A stretch of DNA of 9,908 nt from Gemmatimonadota bacterium (GTDB lineage Bacteria > Gemmatimonadota > Gemmatimonadetes > Gemmatimonadales > GWC2-71-9). A program made the translations under genes and the position numbers. How positions within the stretch are numbered: position 1 is the stretch's first letter; every line of letters starts with the position of its first letter. The notes under the pieces are model-generated. The model saw nothing but the letters and a program-made list of their open reading frames with translations, had not been told where the DNA came from and searched no databases. Shown piece after piece: positions 1-6,154 of this stretch. Where the stretch lies: the NCBI GenBank assembly GCA_003220955.1, contig QHTW01000037.1, positions 1 through 9,908 on the forward strand, written 5' to 3'.

Positions 1-435
1 GATGTGCTCGGTGTTGGCCGGAACTTCACCGGTCCGCTGACGCGGGCGGAGCGCGATTCCTCGCTCCGCGAGGTAGCCGCTCACCGCACAGCTTGGCGTG
101 CGCGGCATATCAACGATTACCGTCTCAAAGTCGCCGCCGGATGTTTCTGTCCCTGGCCGGGCAACCCGCTGATCCTTGATGTACGTGGCGGGAGGATCAC
201 GCAGCTGCTCGACACGCTGGGGAAACCGGCGGGAGCGGTGCGTGAGCCCTGGTCGCTCTACACGGTCGAGGGGCTCTTCGACGCCGTGGAGCAGAGCCTC
301 AAGCAGGTCGATGTGCTCGAAGTCGCCTATGACCCGCAGTACGGCTACCCCGCGATGATTCGCGGTGACGGGAAGGTGGGGCTGCCGGACGACTGGTTCT
401 GGATCAAAGCGAGCCGGCTGACGCCGTCGCGGTAG
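1..435 (+). CDS. DUF6174-like protein, 5'-partial
   Basis: The reading frame is open from the first base to a TAG stop at 433-435. A GTG at 4-6 could start it, but the frame continues upstream, so the true start (perhaps with a signal or lipoprotein peptide) is probably outside the window. The visible part has a tryptophan-containing helix (HRTAWRARHINDYRL) followed by a Cys-x-Cys pair (AAGCFCPWPG) and a short beta strand ending in a glycine turn (LILDVRGGRIT). A region with DPQYGYP and a C-terminal DDWFWI follow. This order (W...Y, C-x-C, V-x-x-G, YDPxYGYP) matches what I recall of DUF6174, a family of small exported bacterial proteins of unknown function. No function can be given. The next gene-like sequence is a regulator remnant, with no sign of an operon link. 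Confidence 0.7.
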   Translation, partial: DVLGVGRNFTGPLTRAERDSSLREVAAHRTAWRARHINDYRLKVAAGCFCPWPGNPLILDVRGGRITQLLDTLGKPAGAVREPWSLYTVEGLFDAVEQSLKQVDVLEVAYDPQYGYPAMIRGDGKVGLPDDWFWIKASRLTPSR

Positions 436-452
436 TCTCCCGGATCGTCATG

Positions 453-468
453 TGCCGTGTTTCCGGCA
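453..468 (+). terminator. Weak hairpin after the DUF6174-like gene, possible terminator
   Basis: TGCCG at 453-457 and CGGCA at 464-468 form a perfect 5-bp stem with a 6-base loop, starting 18 bases after the stop codon. The following bases (TCATCCCTTCTT) are only moderately T-rich. The stem is short and there is no clear U-tract, so this is a candidate only. Nothing else is recognisable between 436 and about 575. Confidence 0.2.
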
Positions 469-580
469 TCATCCCTTCTTGACTGCGCAATGGTCGGTCG
501 CTGCCGTTCTATTCCACGTCGATAGCGTGCAAGACGTCGCTTCCGCCGCCGCCTACTGTGACCTCATCGCTCACACAGGC

Positions 581-586
581 GGAGGA
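581..586 (+). promoter_or_regulatory. Strong ribosome binding site before the AraC remnant
   Basis: GGAGGA lies four bases before an ATG at 591. The frame opened by that ATG runs to the TAG at 969-971 and ends with the AraC-type DNA-binding half. This is probably the original start site of the decayed regulator, so a 126-residue product could still be translated. Confidence 0.5.
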
Positions 587-590
587 CCCT

Positions 591-971
591 ATGGCCATAG
601 TGCGACCGTGCGTCGTTTCGCGCGCCAGACAGTGTGACGCCGATTGCCGTCGAGGGACTCGCGCTCGAGACTGTCGCGCTGGCGCTACGGGAGCAACGAG
701 CGCTGCGGCGCGTGGCGGCGGCGCCGCGATGTGCGGGGGGCATCCGGACTATTTCGCGCGCGCCTTTCGAACCTGGTTTGGTGCCGCGGTGGGGGCCTAC
801 GTCCGGCGGCTGCGGCTCGATTGGGCAGCCGACCGGTTGGCGCGGACGGAGGTACCGATCGTCGAGATCGCGCTCGACGCGGGCTTTGCCGACCAGAGTC
901 ATTTCACACGGGCGTTCCGTCACCAGGTAGGCGTCACTCCCGGGGACTACCGCCGCACGATCCGGCAGTAG
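591..971 (+). pseudogene. AraC-family transcriptional regulator remnant
   Basis: In the frame of the ATG at 591, the last ~78 residues (from about 738) are the C-terminal part of an AraC/XylS DNA-binding domain. They include the end of the first helix-turn-helix (HPDYFARAFRTWFG), the connecting helix (YVRRLRLDWAADRLA) and a complete second one (PIVEIALDAGFADQSHFTRA, then FRHQVGVTPGDYRR). About 607-715, in a different frame, reads like the linker that precedes the DNA-binding domain in such proteins (FRAPDSVTPIAVEGLALETV, then ALALREQRA). What is missing is the N-terminal sensor domain and roughly 25-30 residues holding the start of the first helix-turn-helix. The frame changes once at each gap and returns to the starting frame, so an open frame survives although its middle is out of phase. 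I call it a pseudogene. A truncated product with one DNA-binding motif cannot be excluded. Confidence 0.7.
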
Positions 972-975
972 GCAG

Positions 976-1006
976 CTGAAATACGCCTGAAATCGGTGAT
1001 TTAGGG
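976..1006 (+). promoter_or_regulatory. CTGAAAT repeats and palindrome upstream of hsp20, possible operator
   Basis: CTGAAAT occurs at 976-982 and again at 987-993, spaced 11 bases, about one helical turn. The second copy is also the left arm of an imperfect palindrome at 986-1006 (CCTGAAATC, GGT, GATTTAGGG; 7 of 9 positions pair). CCTGAAA resembles the CTTGAAA -35 element of heat-shock sigma promoters, but no good matching -10 follows. The AT-rich patch stands out in a GC-rich stretch and lies directly before a heat-shock gene. A role as operator or promoter element is inferred. Confidence 0.3.
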
Positions 1007-1031
1007 CCACGCGCCCGGCCTCCGGGAGCGT

Positions 1032-1037
1032 TATCTT
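1032..1037 (+). promoter_or_regulatory. Candidate -10 element of the hsp20-lon operon, near-leaderless
   Basis: TATCTT ends nine bases before the hsp20 ATG. A start point six to seven bases downstream would leave a 3-4 base leader. No Shine-Dalgarno sequence sits at normal distance: the nearest purine run (GGGAG, 1024-1028) is 18 bases from the ATG. I see no good -35 hexamer. A small GC hairpin (CCCGG/CCGGG, 1014-1026) lies just upstream. Confidence 0.3.
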
Positions 1038-1046
1038 TAATCGCGC

Positions 1047-1520
1047 ATGGCTGACAGCGGCTTTTCTCCACCCCCGAATCGTCCCTCCCGCGGCTCGGGC
1101 TCGCTCACGGTTCACCTGGCCGACGAGCTGGACGTCTACTTCAACGAAGTCGCCCACGGCCGCCCCGTCGGCTTCGTCGCCTCGCCCAAGTGGAAGCCCC
1201 GCACGGACGTCTACGAAACCGATGACGAGCTGATCGTCCACATGGACATCGCCGGCATGCAGGCCGGCGACTTCAGCGTGGAGCTGGACGACGGCATCCT
1301 GAAGATCTCGGGCGAGCGCACGGCGAGCGTGCGGGAGCAGGGCAAGCGGCACTACCACTCGATGGAAGTGCAGATCGGTCCATTCGAGCGCCGCTTCCGG
1401 CTTCCCGTGGTCGTCGACCCGGCGTCGATCCGTGCTACCTACGAGCACGGCTTTCTCGAGATCCGGCTTGCGAAGCAGCCGCCGCGCTCATCGGGCGCAC
1501 AGTCGGTGCGAGTGACTTAG
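1047..1520 (+). CDS. Small heat-shock protein, Hsp20/alpha-crystallin family
   Basis: This is a 157-residue holdase chaperone of the cytoplasm that would bind unfolding proteins and keep them soluble. An N-terminal arm of about 48 residues precedes an alpha-crystallin domain starting near KWKPRTDVYETDDELIVHMD. The domain includes ELDDGILKISGER and the family signature near its end (ATYEHGFLEIRL). A V-R-V tripeptide at 154-156 fits the C-terminal I/V-x-I/V anchor used in oligomer assembly. Length is normal. The ATG at 1047 is the only sensible start and has no clear ribosome binding site. The stop TAG shares its G with the GTG of lon, so the two are almost certainly cotranscribed and coupled. 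In E. coli, small heat-shock proteins are linked to Lon as substrates and partners, which fits the pairing. The regulator remnant upstream points the same way but need not be related. Confidence 0.93.
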   Translation: MADSGFSPPPNRPSRGSGSLTVHLADELDVYFNEVAHGRPVGFVASPKWKPRTDVYETDDELIVHMDIAGMQAGDFSVELDDGILKISGERTASVREQGKRHYHSMEVQIGPFERRFRLPVVVDPASIRATYEHGFLEIRLAKQPPRSSGAQSVRVT

Positions 1521-3892
1521 TGGAACGCCTGCCGGTCCTTCCCCTGGGCCAGCTCGTCGTCTATCCCCACGTCGTTCTGCCGCTGGCCCTCACAGATCCC
1601 AAAGCCGTTCAGCTGATCGACGAGATCATCCAGGGCGAAAAGCGCCTGTTGCTCGGCGTCGTGAAGTCGATGGGGGGGATGGAGCCGCCCGAGGGCGCGG
1701 TGATGAACACGCTGCCGCACCAGCTCTACGATATCGGCACGCTCGGCACGATCGTGCGAATGCTGAAGCTCGGCGATGGCTCGGTGCGCGTCATGGTGCA
1801 GGGATTGGAGCGCGCGCGGCTCAAAGACATCGCGCAGGGGGAGAAGTGGTTGATGGCGGAAGCCGAGCCGCTGCAGGAGAACCTGCTCGAGGATGCGCGC
1901 ACCGAAGCGCTGAAGCGGACCGTCGTCGCGCAATTCTCCCGTGTGATCGACATCGCGCCTTACCTCGGCGCCGAGCTGCACGAGGTGCTTGCCGGCATCA
2001 CAGAAGCAGGCAAGCTCGCCGACTTCATCGCCGCCAACCTCGATCTCGCGCTCCCAGCCAAGGCCGAGCTGCTCGCGATCGACGATGTGACGCGCCGGCT
2101 CGAGCGGCTGGGCGAGTTCATGATGCAGGAGCTGCAGGTGCTGGAGGTGGGCACCCAGATCCAGGAAAAAGTGAAGACGCGGCTCGACCAGAATCAGCGC
2201 GAGTACGTGCTGCGCGAACAGCTGCAAGTGATCCGTCAGGAGCTGGGTGAGGGTGAAGGCGACGACGAGCTCGAGGAGCTCGCCAAGCGGCTCGAGGACG
2301 CGCAGATCTCGGCGGAAGCGAAGAAGGTTGCGGACCGCGAGCTGAAGCGCCTGCGCCAGATGTCGCCGCAGTCCGCCGAGTATCAGGTCGCCCGCACGTA
2401 CCTCGACGTCTTCGCCGCGTTGCCGTGGAGCCGCGTGACGCAGGACCGACTTGAGCTCAAGACCGCCCGCGAGATCCTGGACCGCGATCACTACGACCTG
2501 AAGACGATCAAGGAGCGGATTCTCGAGTACCTCGCGGTGCGGACGCTGAACCCGGACGCGAAAGGCTCGATTCTGTGCTTCGTCGGGCCGCCGGGCGTGG
2601 GCAAGACGTCACTCGGTCAGAGCATCGCGGAAGCGCTGGGCCGCAAGTTCACGCGCGTGTCGCTCGGCGGCGTGCGCGACGAAGCCGAGATCCGCGGGCA
2701 CCGCCGCACCTATGTCGGCGCGCTTCCGGGACGCATCATCCACGCGCTGCAACGCTGCGAGACACGCAGTCCCGTGCTGATGCTCGATGAAGTGGACAAG
2801 ATGGGCGCCGACGTGCGCGGCGACCCGACGGCAGTCCCGTTCGATCTGTCGGCCGTGATGTTCATCGCGACGGCGAACAGCACGATGCCGATTCCCGATC
2901 CGCTGCTCGACCGGATGGAGCAGCTGACGCTGGTCGGCTACACGCCGTCCGAGAAACTGCAAATCGCCAAGCGCTATCTCATGCCGCGCCAGCTCAAGGA
3001 GACGGGATTAGGGAAGAGCGAGAAAGGTGACCGGGCACACGTCGCCGACAGCGCGCTGGAGCGCCTGATCGCCGAGTACACGCGCGAAGCGGGCGTCCGC
3101 CAGCTCGAGCGCGAGATCCAGGGCGTCCTGAGGAAAGCCGCGTTGGAGGTTGTGGAGGGCGGGGCGAAGACGGTGAAGGTGTCGTCGAAGAATCTGGAGA
3201 AATACGCGGGCCAGCCGAAGGTCCAAAGCGAAGTGGCGGGCCGGGCGCCGGAGATCGGCGTGGCGACCGGGCTGGCATGGACGCCGGTCGGCGGCGACAT
3301 CATGTTCATCGAAGCGATCCGCATGCCCGGCAAGGGGCAGATCACCTTGACCGGCCAGCTCGGCGATGTGATGAAGGAATCGGCGCAGGCGGCGTGGAGC
3401 CTCCTGCGGGCGCGGGCGGGCGCGCTGGGGATTCCGCTCGATGCGTTCACGCAGTCCGACGTGCACCTGCACGTGCCGGCCGGAGGCGTTCCCAAGGATG
3501 GCCCCTCCGCCGGCATCACGATCGCGGCGGCGCTCGCGTCGCTGCTGTGCCGGCGGCCCGCCCGCCATGACGTCGCGATGACCGGTGAGCTGACGCTGCG
3601 GGGTAGGGTGCTGCCGATCGGCGGATTGAAGGAGAAGCTGACCGCGGCCGCCCGGGCCGGGGTTACGTCGGTGCTCGTTCCCGAGCGGAACAAGAACGAT
3701 CTGATCGATTTGCCGGAAGAGGTACAGAAGTTGCTTGACATCAAACTGGTGGAAACTATTGACGATGTGCTCGAATTGGCGCTGCTCGACGCGCCGGCCG
3801 AGGAGCGGCAGCGCCGCTCCGGCGGCATCCGTGTGGTGCCCACGCCGACACCGCCGGCCGCTCCGCCGTCGCCCGGCGAGGCCCGGCGATGA
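1520..3892 (+). CDS. lon: ATP-dependent protease LonA with a ~20-residue gap in the AAA+ domain
   Basis: This 790-residue cytoplasmic protease would degrade damaged and some regulatory proteins. The order is: N-terminal substrate-binding domain from RLPVLPLGQLVVYPH; a helical coiled region at about 200-300; the AAA+ module with Walker A GPPGVGKT (356-363), pore-loop segment RRTYVG, Walker B VLMLDEVDK (D423, E424), sensor 1 Asn453, LLDRME with the likely Arg finger, and sensor 2 in REAGVRQLER; then the protease domain with Ser663 in KDGPSAG and Lys706 in GGLKEK, the expected dyad. A Pro-rich tail ends it. Numbering equals E. coli Lon up to GDP (434-436). There the segment usually reading ALLEVLDPEQN...F.DHYL is absent: the protein goes from GDPT straight to AVPFDLS, about 20 residues short, in frame. 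This helix is nearly invariant in LonA, so activity is doubtful unless the gap is an assembly error. The GTG start overlaps the hsp20 stop by one base; the end overlaps the next gene by four (ATGA). Confidence 0.95.
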   Translation: MERLPVLPLGQLVVYPHVVLPLALTDPKAVQLIDEIIQGEKRLLLGVVKSMGGMEPPEGAVMNTLPHQLYDIGTLGTIVRMLKLGDGSVRVMVQGLERARLKDIAQGEKWLMAEAEPLQENLLEDARTEALKRTVVAQFSRVIDIAPYLGAELHEVLAGITEAGKLADFIAANLDLALPAKAELLAIDDVTRRLERLGEFMMQELQVLEVGTQIQEKVKTRLDQNQREYVLREQLQVIRQELGEGEGDDELEELAKRLEDAQISAEAKKVADRELKRLRQMSPQSAEYQVARTYLDVFAALPWSRVTQDRLELKTAREILDRDHYDLKTIKERILEYLAVRTLNPDAKGSILCFVGPPGVGKTSLGQSIAEALGRKFTRVSLGGVRDEAEIRGHRRTYVGALPGRIIHALQRCETRSPVLMLDEVDKMGADVRGDPTAVPFDLSAVMFIATANSTMPIPDPLLDRMEQLTLVGYTPSEKLQIAKRYLMPRQLKETGLGKSEKGDRAHVADSALERLIAEYTREAGVRQLEREIQGVLRKAALEVVEGGAKTVKVSSKNLEKYAGQPKVQSEVAGRAPEIGVATGLAWTPVGGDIMFIEAIRMPGKGQITLTGQLGDVMKESAQAAWSLLRARAGALGIPLDAFTQSDVHLHVPAGGVPKDGPSAGITIAAALASLLCRRPARHDVAMTGELTLRGRVLPIGGLKEKLTAAARAGVTSVLVPERNKNDLIDLPEEVQKLLDIKLVETIDDVLELALLDAPAEERQRRSGGIRVVPTPTPPAAPPSPGEARR

Positions 3893-4284
3893 GTGACGTC
3901 ACGACGCTCGACGCCGCGCTCGCCGAGATCCGCAAGCGCGACGGCGCGTATAATGAACGCGCGTACATCTTTGTGCTGGCGGCGCTGGAATTCGCCCAGA
4001 CGCGTCTCCCGGCGCGCCGCCACCTGAGCGGGGTCGAGCTGGCGTGGGCCTGCCGCGATTTTGCGCTGGAGCAGTTCGGGATGCTGGCGGCGGCCGTGCT
4101 GACGCATTGGGGTGTCGGTACGACCGAGGACTTTGGCCAGATCGTGTTCATGCTGATCGACGTCGGCTTGCTGGCGCGGCAACCCACTGATCGCCTCGAG
4201 GAGTTCGAGCGCGTCTACGACTTCGCCGAAGTCTTCAGGGCCGGCTCGGGGTATCGGTTCCCAGGAGTCGCTTCGTCGGGCTAG
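3889..4284 (+). CDS. Minf_1886 family protein of unknown function
   Basis: A 131-residue soluble protein with no signal peptide or membrane segment. I recognise the pattern of the family known as Minf_1886 (TIGR04138): a start like RDGAYNERAYIFVLAALEFA, then HLSGVELAWACRDFALEQFG, then VLTHWGVGTTEDFGQIVF and a closing YDFAEVF. As I recall, it was described from Planctomycetes, Verrucomicrobia and relatives and also occurs in Gemmatimonadota. No biochemical role is known to me. It starts inside the lon stop (ATGA) and its own stop shares a base with the MEMO gene (TAGTG), so it is translated within the same operon. The position suggests a housekeeping or stress-linked role, but that is inference. 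Family call fairly sure; function unknown. Confidence 0.8.
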   Translation: MSDVTTLDAALAEIRKRDGAYNERAYIFVLAALEFAQTRLPARRHLSGVELAWACRDFALEQFGMLAAAVLTHWGVGTTEDFGQIVFMLIDVGLLARQPTDRLEEFERVYDFAEVFRAGSGYRFPGVASSG

Positions 4285-5117
4285 TGGTCCGTCCTCCGGC
4301 AGTCAGCGGCCGCTTCTACCCGAGCGATCCCACTGAACTCCGGGCAACAGTCGCCACCCTCCTCGCGGACGCGCGCCGCGACATCGGCTCTGCACCCATC
4401 GCGCCGTTTCGCGCCGTGATTGCGCCGCATGCGGGGTTCAGCTACTCCGGTCCCACGGCAGCCCGAGTCTACGCACGGGCAGTGATCCCGGGCCTGGTCG
4501 TCATTCTTGCTCCCAATCACACCGGCATGGCAGAGGCACAGAGTGGAGTTTCGCTGTGGGAGTCTGGTGCATTCCGGACCCCCCTGGGCGATGTGCCCGT
4601 CGATGCCGAGGCGAGCGCCGCGCTCCGCAAAATCTCCGAGGGCGTCGTGGAAGTCGATCACGAAGCGCATGTGGCGGAGCACGCCGTCGAGGTCGAGCTG
4701 CCGTTCCTGCAGCTGCTGCGCTCCGACGTCCGGATCGTGCCGCTCGTGATCGCATGGGACGCCTGGAGTCCGGCACACCTGCTCGGGGGGATGCTCTCCA
4801 GGTTCGTGACGGCGGCCGGTGAACCGGTGCTGCTGCTTGCCTCCAGCGACCTGAATCATTACGAGCCGGCCAACGTCTCGGAGCAAAAGGATGCGCGCGC
4901 GCTCGAGGCGGTGACGGCCCTGGACGGGGAAGAGCTGCTCGCGCGCTGCAAGCGCGAGCGGATCTCGATGTGCGGCCGCGCGCCCGCGGCAACCGTCCTC
5001 GCCGCTGCCCGCGCGCTGGGCGCTGAGCGCGCGGTGGTGGTAGACTACCGCCACTCCGGTTGGGTCTCTGGCGACAACGCGCGGGTCGTAGGATACGCGG
5101 GGGTGGTGATTCCGTGA
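4284..5117 (+). CDS. MEMO-like protein, AmmeMemoRadiSam system protein B
   Basis: A 277-residue cytoplasmic protein of the MEMO family, structurally related to class III extradiol (LigB-type) dioxygenases; human MEMO1 binds metal. Visible family landmarks are RPPAVSGRFYP at the start, IAPHAGFSYSGP (His49), LAPNHTG (His79), DHEAHVAEHAVEVELPFLQ, SSDLNHYEP (His192) and MCGRAPA (Cys230). As I recall, the metal or active-site residues of MEMO1 are His49, His81, His192 and Cys244, so all four have counterparts here, two at the same number. In many bacteria and archaea the gene sits with AMMECR1-type and radical SAM genes, the basis of the system name; neither is in this window. It overlaps its upstream neighbour by one base (TAGTG) and nnrE by four (GTGA). 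Length is close to normal. Family call is confident; the substrate is unknown. Confidence 0.9.
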   Translation: MVRPPAVSGRFYPSDPTELRATVATLLADARRDIGSAPIAPFRAVIAPHAGFSYSGPTAARVYARAVIPGLVVILAPNHTGMAEAQSGVSLWESGAFRTPLGDVPVDAEASAALRKISEGVVEVDHEAHVAEHAVEVELPFLQLLRSDVRIVPLVIAWDAWSPAHLLGGMLSRFVTAAGEPVLLLASSDLNHYEPANVSEQKDARALEAVTALDGEELLARCKRERISMCGRAPAATVLAAARALGAERAVVVDYRHSGWVSGDNARVVGYAGVVIP

Positions 5118-6154
5118 ATCCGATTCCGGTTCTGTCGGCGAGCGAGGCGGCGGCCTGGGATTCGGCCGCGCGTACGCAGTATCGCGTACCGAGCCGGGTG
5201 CTGATGGAGACCGCCGGTCGCGCCGTCGCCCAGGTGCTCGTCGCCGAGCTTCCGGATGCGCCGACGGGTGGAGTGCTGATCGCCGCGGGCGCGGGCAACA
5301 ACGGCGGCGATGGCTGGGTGCTCGCGCGCGCCTTGCACGCGGCGGGCGTTCCGGTCTGGGTCGCCGGGGTCGATCCCAAGACGGACGACGCCATCGACAA
5401 TCGCGCGCTCGCGCGTCTCGACGGCGTGCGCGAGCTGGGTCGTGAGGAAGCGTGGCCGCAGGCCGCGGTTGCCGTCGATGCCTTGCTCGGCACCGGGGCC
5501 GTCGGCCCCGCGAAGGGGGACGTGCTTGCCCTCGCGCAGCGCGTGGCCGAGTACGGCGCGCCCATCGTGGCGGTCGATGGACCGACGGGGCTCGATCTCA
5601 CGAGTGGCGAGGCGCACGGGCCGATCCACGCGCGCCTCACGGTGACGTTCGGCGGCGCACGCCGCGGCCACCTGCTCCAGCGGGAATGGTGCGGGAGAGT
5701 CGTCGTTGTGGACATCGGATTCCCGCCGCCTGATTCGGCTTGGCCGCTGCTTGTCACCCAAGGGCGATCGCGGTCGTGTGTGTGTCGTCGGCGGCGCCGA
5801 CGGCATGAGTGGCGCGGCGCTCCATGCCGCGCGTGCAGCCCTTGCGGCCGGGGCTGGTCTCGTCAAGCTCGTCGCGGCGCGCGAGACGATCGCCGCCGCC
5901 CAGGCCAGCCTCCCCGATCTGCTGACCGTCGAATCATCGCTCGGCGAGAATCTCGAGCCCGCCGTCGCCGAGGCGGTCGAGTGGGCGGACGCGGTCGTCC
6001 TCGGGCCGGGGCTAGGCCGTGTCGATGTACGCGAGGGGTTTGTCGCGCAGGTCCTCGCGCGGCGCGCGGTGCCGACCGTGATCGATGCCGACGCGCTGCA
6101 CTATTTCAAAGGCCAGGCCAATCGACCCGTCGTCTGCACGCCGCACCTCGGTGA
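5114..6154 (+). CDS. nnrE: NAD(P)H-hydrate epimerase half (NnrE) of a frameshifted bifunctional gene
   Basis: The first ~215 residues are a YjeF-N / NnrE domain, which interconverts the R and S forms of damaged, hydrated NAD(P)H. The GTG at 5114 overlaps the MEMO stop (GTGA), and homology begins at once with VLSASEAAAWD. The phosphate-binding loop GAGNNGGDG spans residues 59-67, followed by VDALLGTG and VDGPTGLDLTSGEAHG. The domain ends with VVVDIGFPPP and WPLLVT near 5758. After that the frame no longer resembles any family: it is an Arg/Cys-rich tail to a stop at 6154, while the expected dehydratase continues in another frame from about 5760. Normally the two domains form one protein of about 500 residues joined by a linker ending in H-K-G. 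Here that linker is gone together with the frame. The epimerase domain itself looks complete and could work alone, since separate NnrE proteins exist. Confidence 0.85.
   Translation: MNPIPVLSASEAAAWDSAARTQYRVPSRVLMETAGRAVAQVLVAELPDAPTGGVLIAAGAGNNGGDGWVLARALHAAGVPVWVAGVDPKTDDAIDNRALARLDGVRELGREEAWPQAAVAVDALLGTGAVGPAKGDVLALAQRVAEYGAPIVAVDGPTGLDLTSGEAHGPIHARLTVTFGGARRGHLLQREWCGRVVVVDIGFPPPDSAWPLLVTQGRSRSCVCRRRRRRHEWRGAPCRACSPCGRGWSRQARRGARDDRRRPGQPPRSADRRIIARRESRARRRRGGRVGGRGRPRAGARPCRCTRGVCRAGPRAARGADRDRCRRAALFQRPGQSTRRLHAAPR

Noticed and set aside
452..637. 61-codon open frame before the AraC remnant
   Set aside because: There is no ribosome binding site and no recognisable similarity, and it overlaps the remnant in another frame.
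564..1448. 294-codon minus-strand frame across the AraC remnant and hsp20
   Set aside because: No domain is recognisable, and the plus strand explains both halves.
3948..3953. Perfect TATAAT inside the Minf_1886 gene
   Set aside because: It lies within coding sequence, has no -35 at a proper distance, and no gene begins just downstream.
2974..4182. Long open frame on the minus strand (402 codons) opposite the end of lon
   Set aside because: The plus strand encodes canonical Lon and Minf_1886 here. The minus translation is low-complexity and Arg/Ser/Pro/Ala-rich with no recognisable domain, as expected opposite GC-rich genes.
5036..5049. Short palindrome GGTAG-A-CTACC
   Set aside because: It lies in conserved MEMO coding sequence (VVVDYRHS) and the stem is only five pairs. 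It is kept only as part of the 11-mer note.
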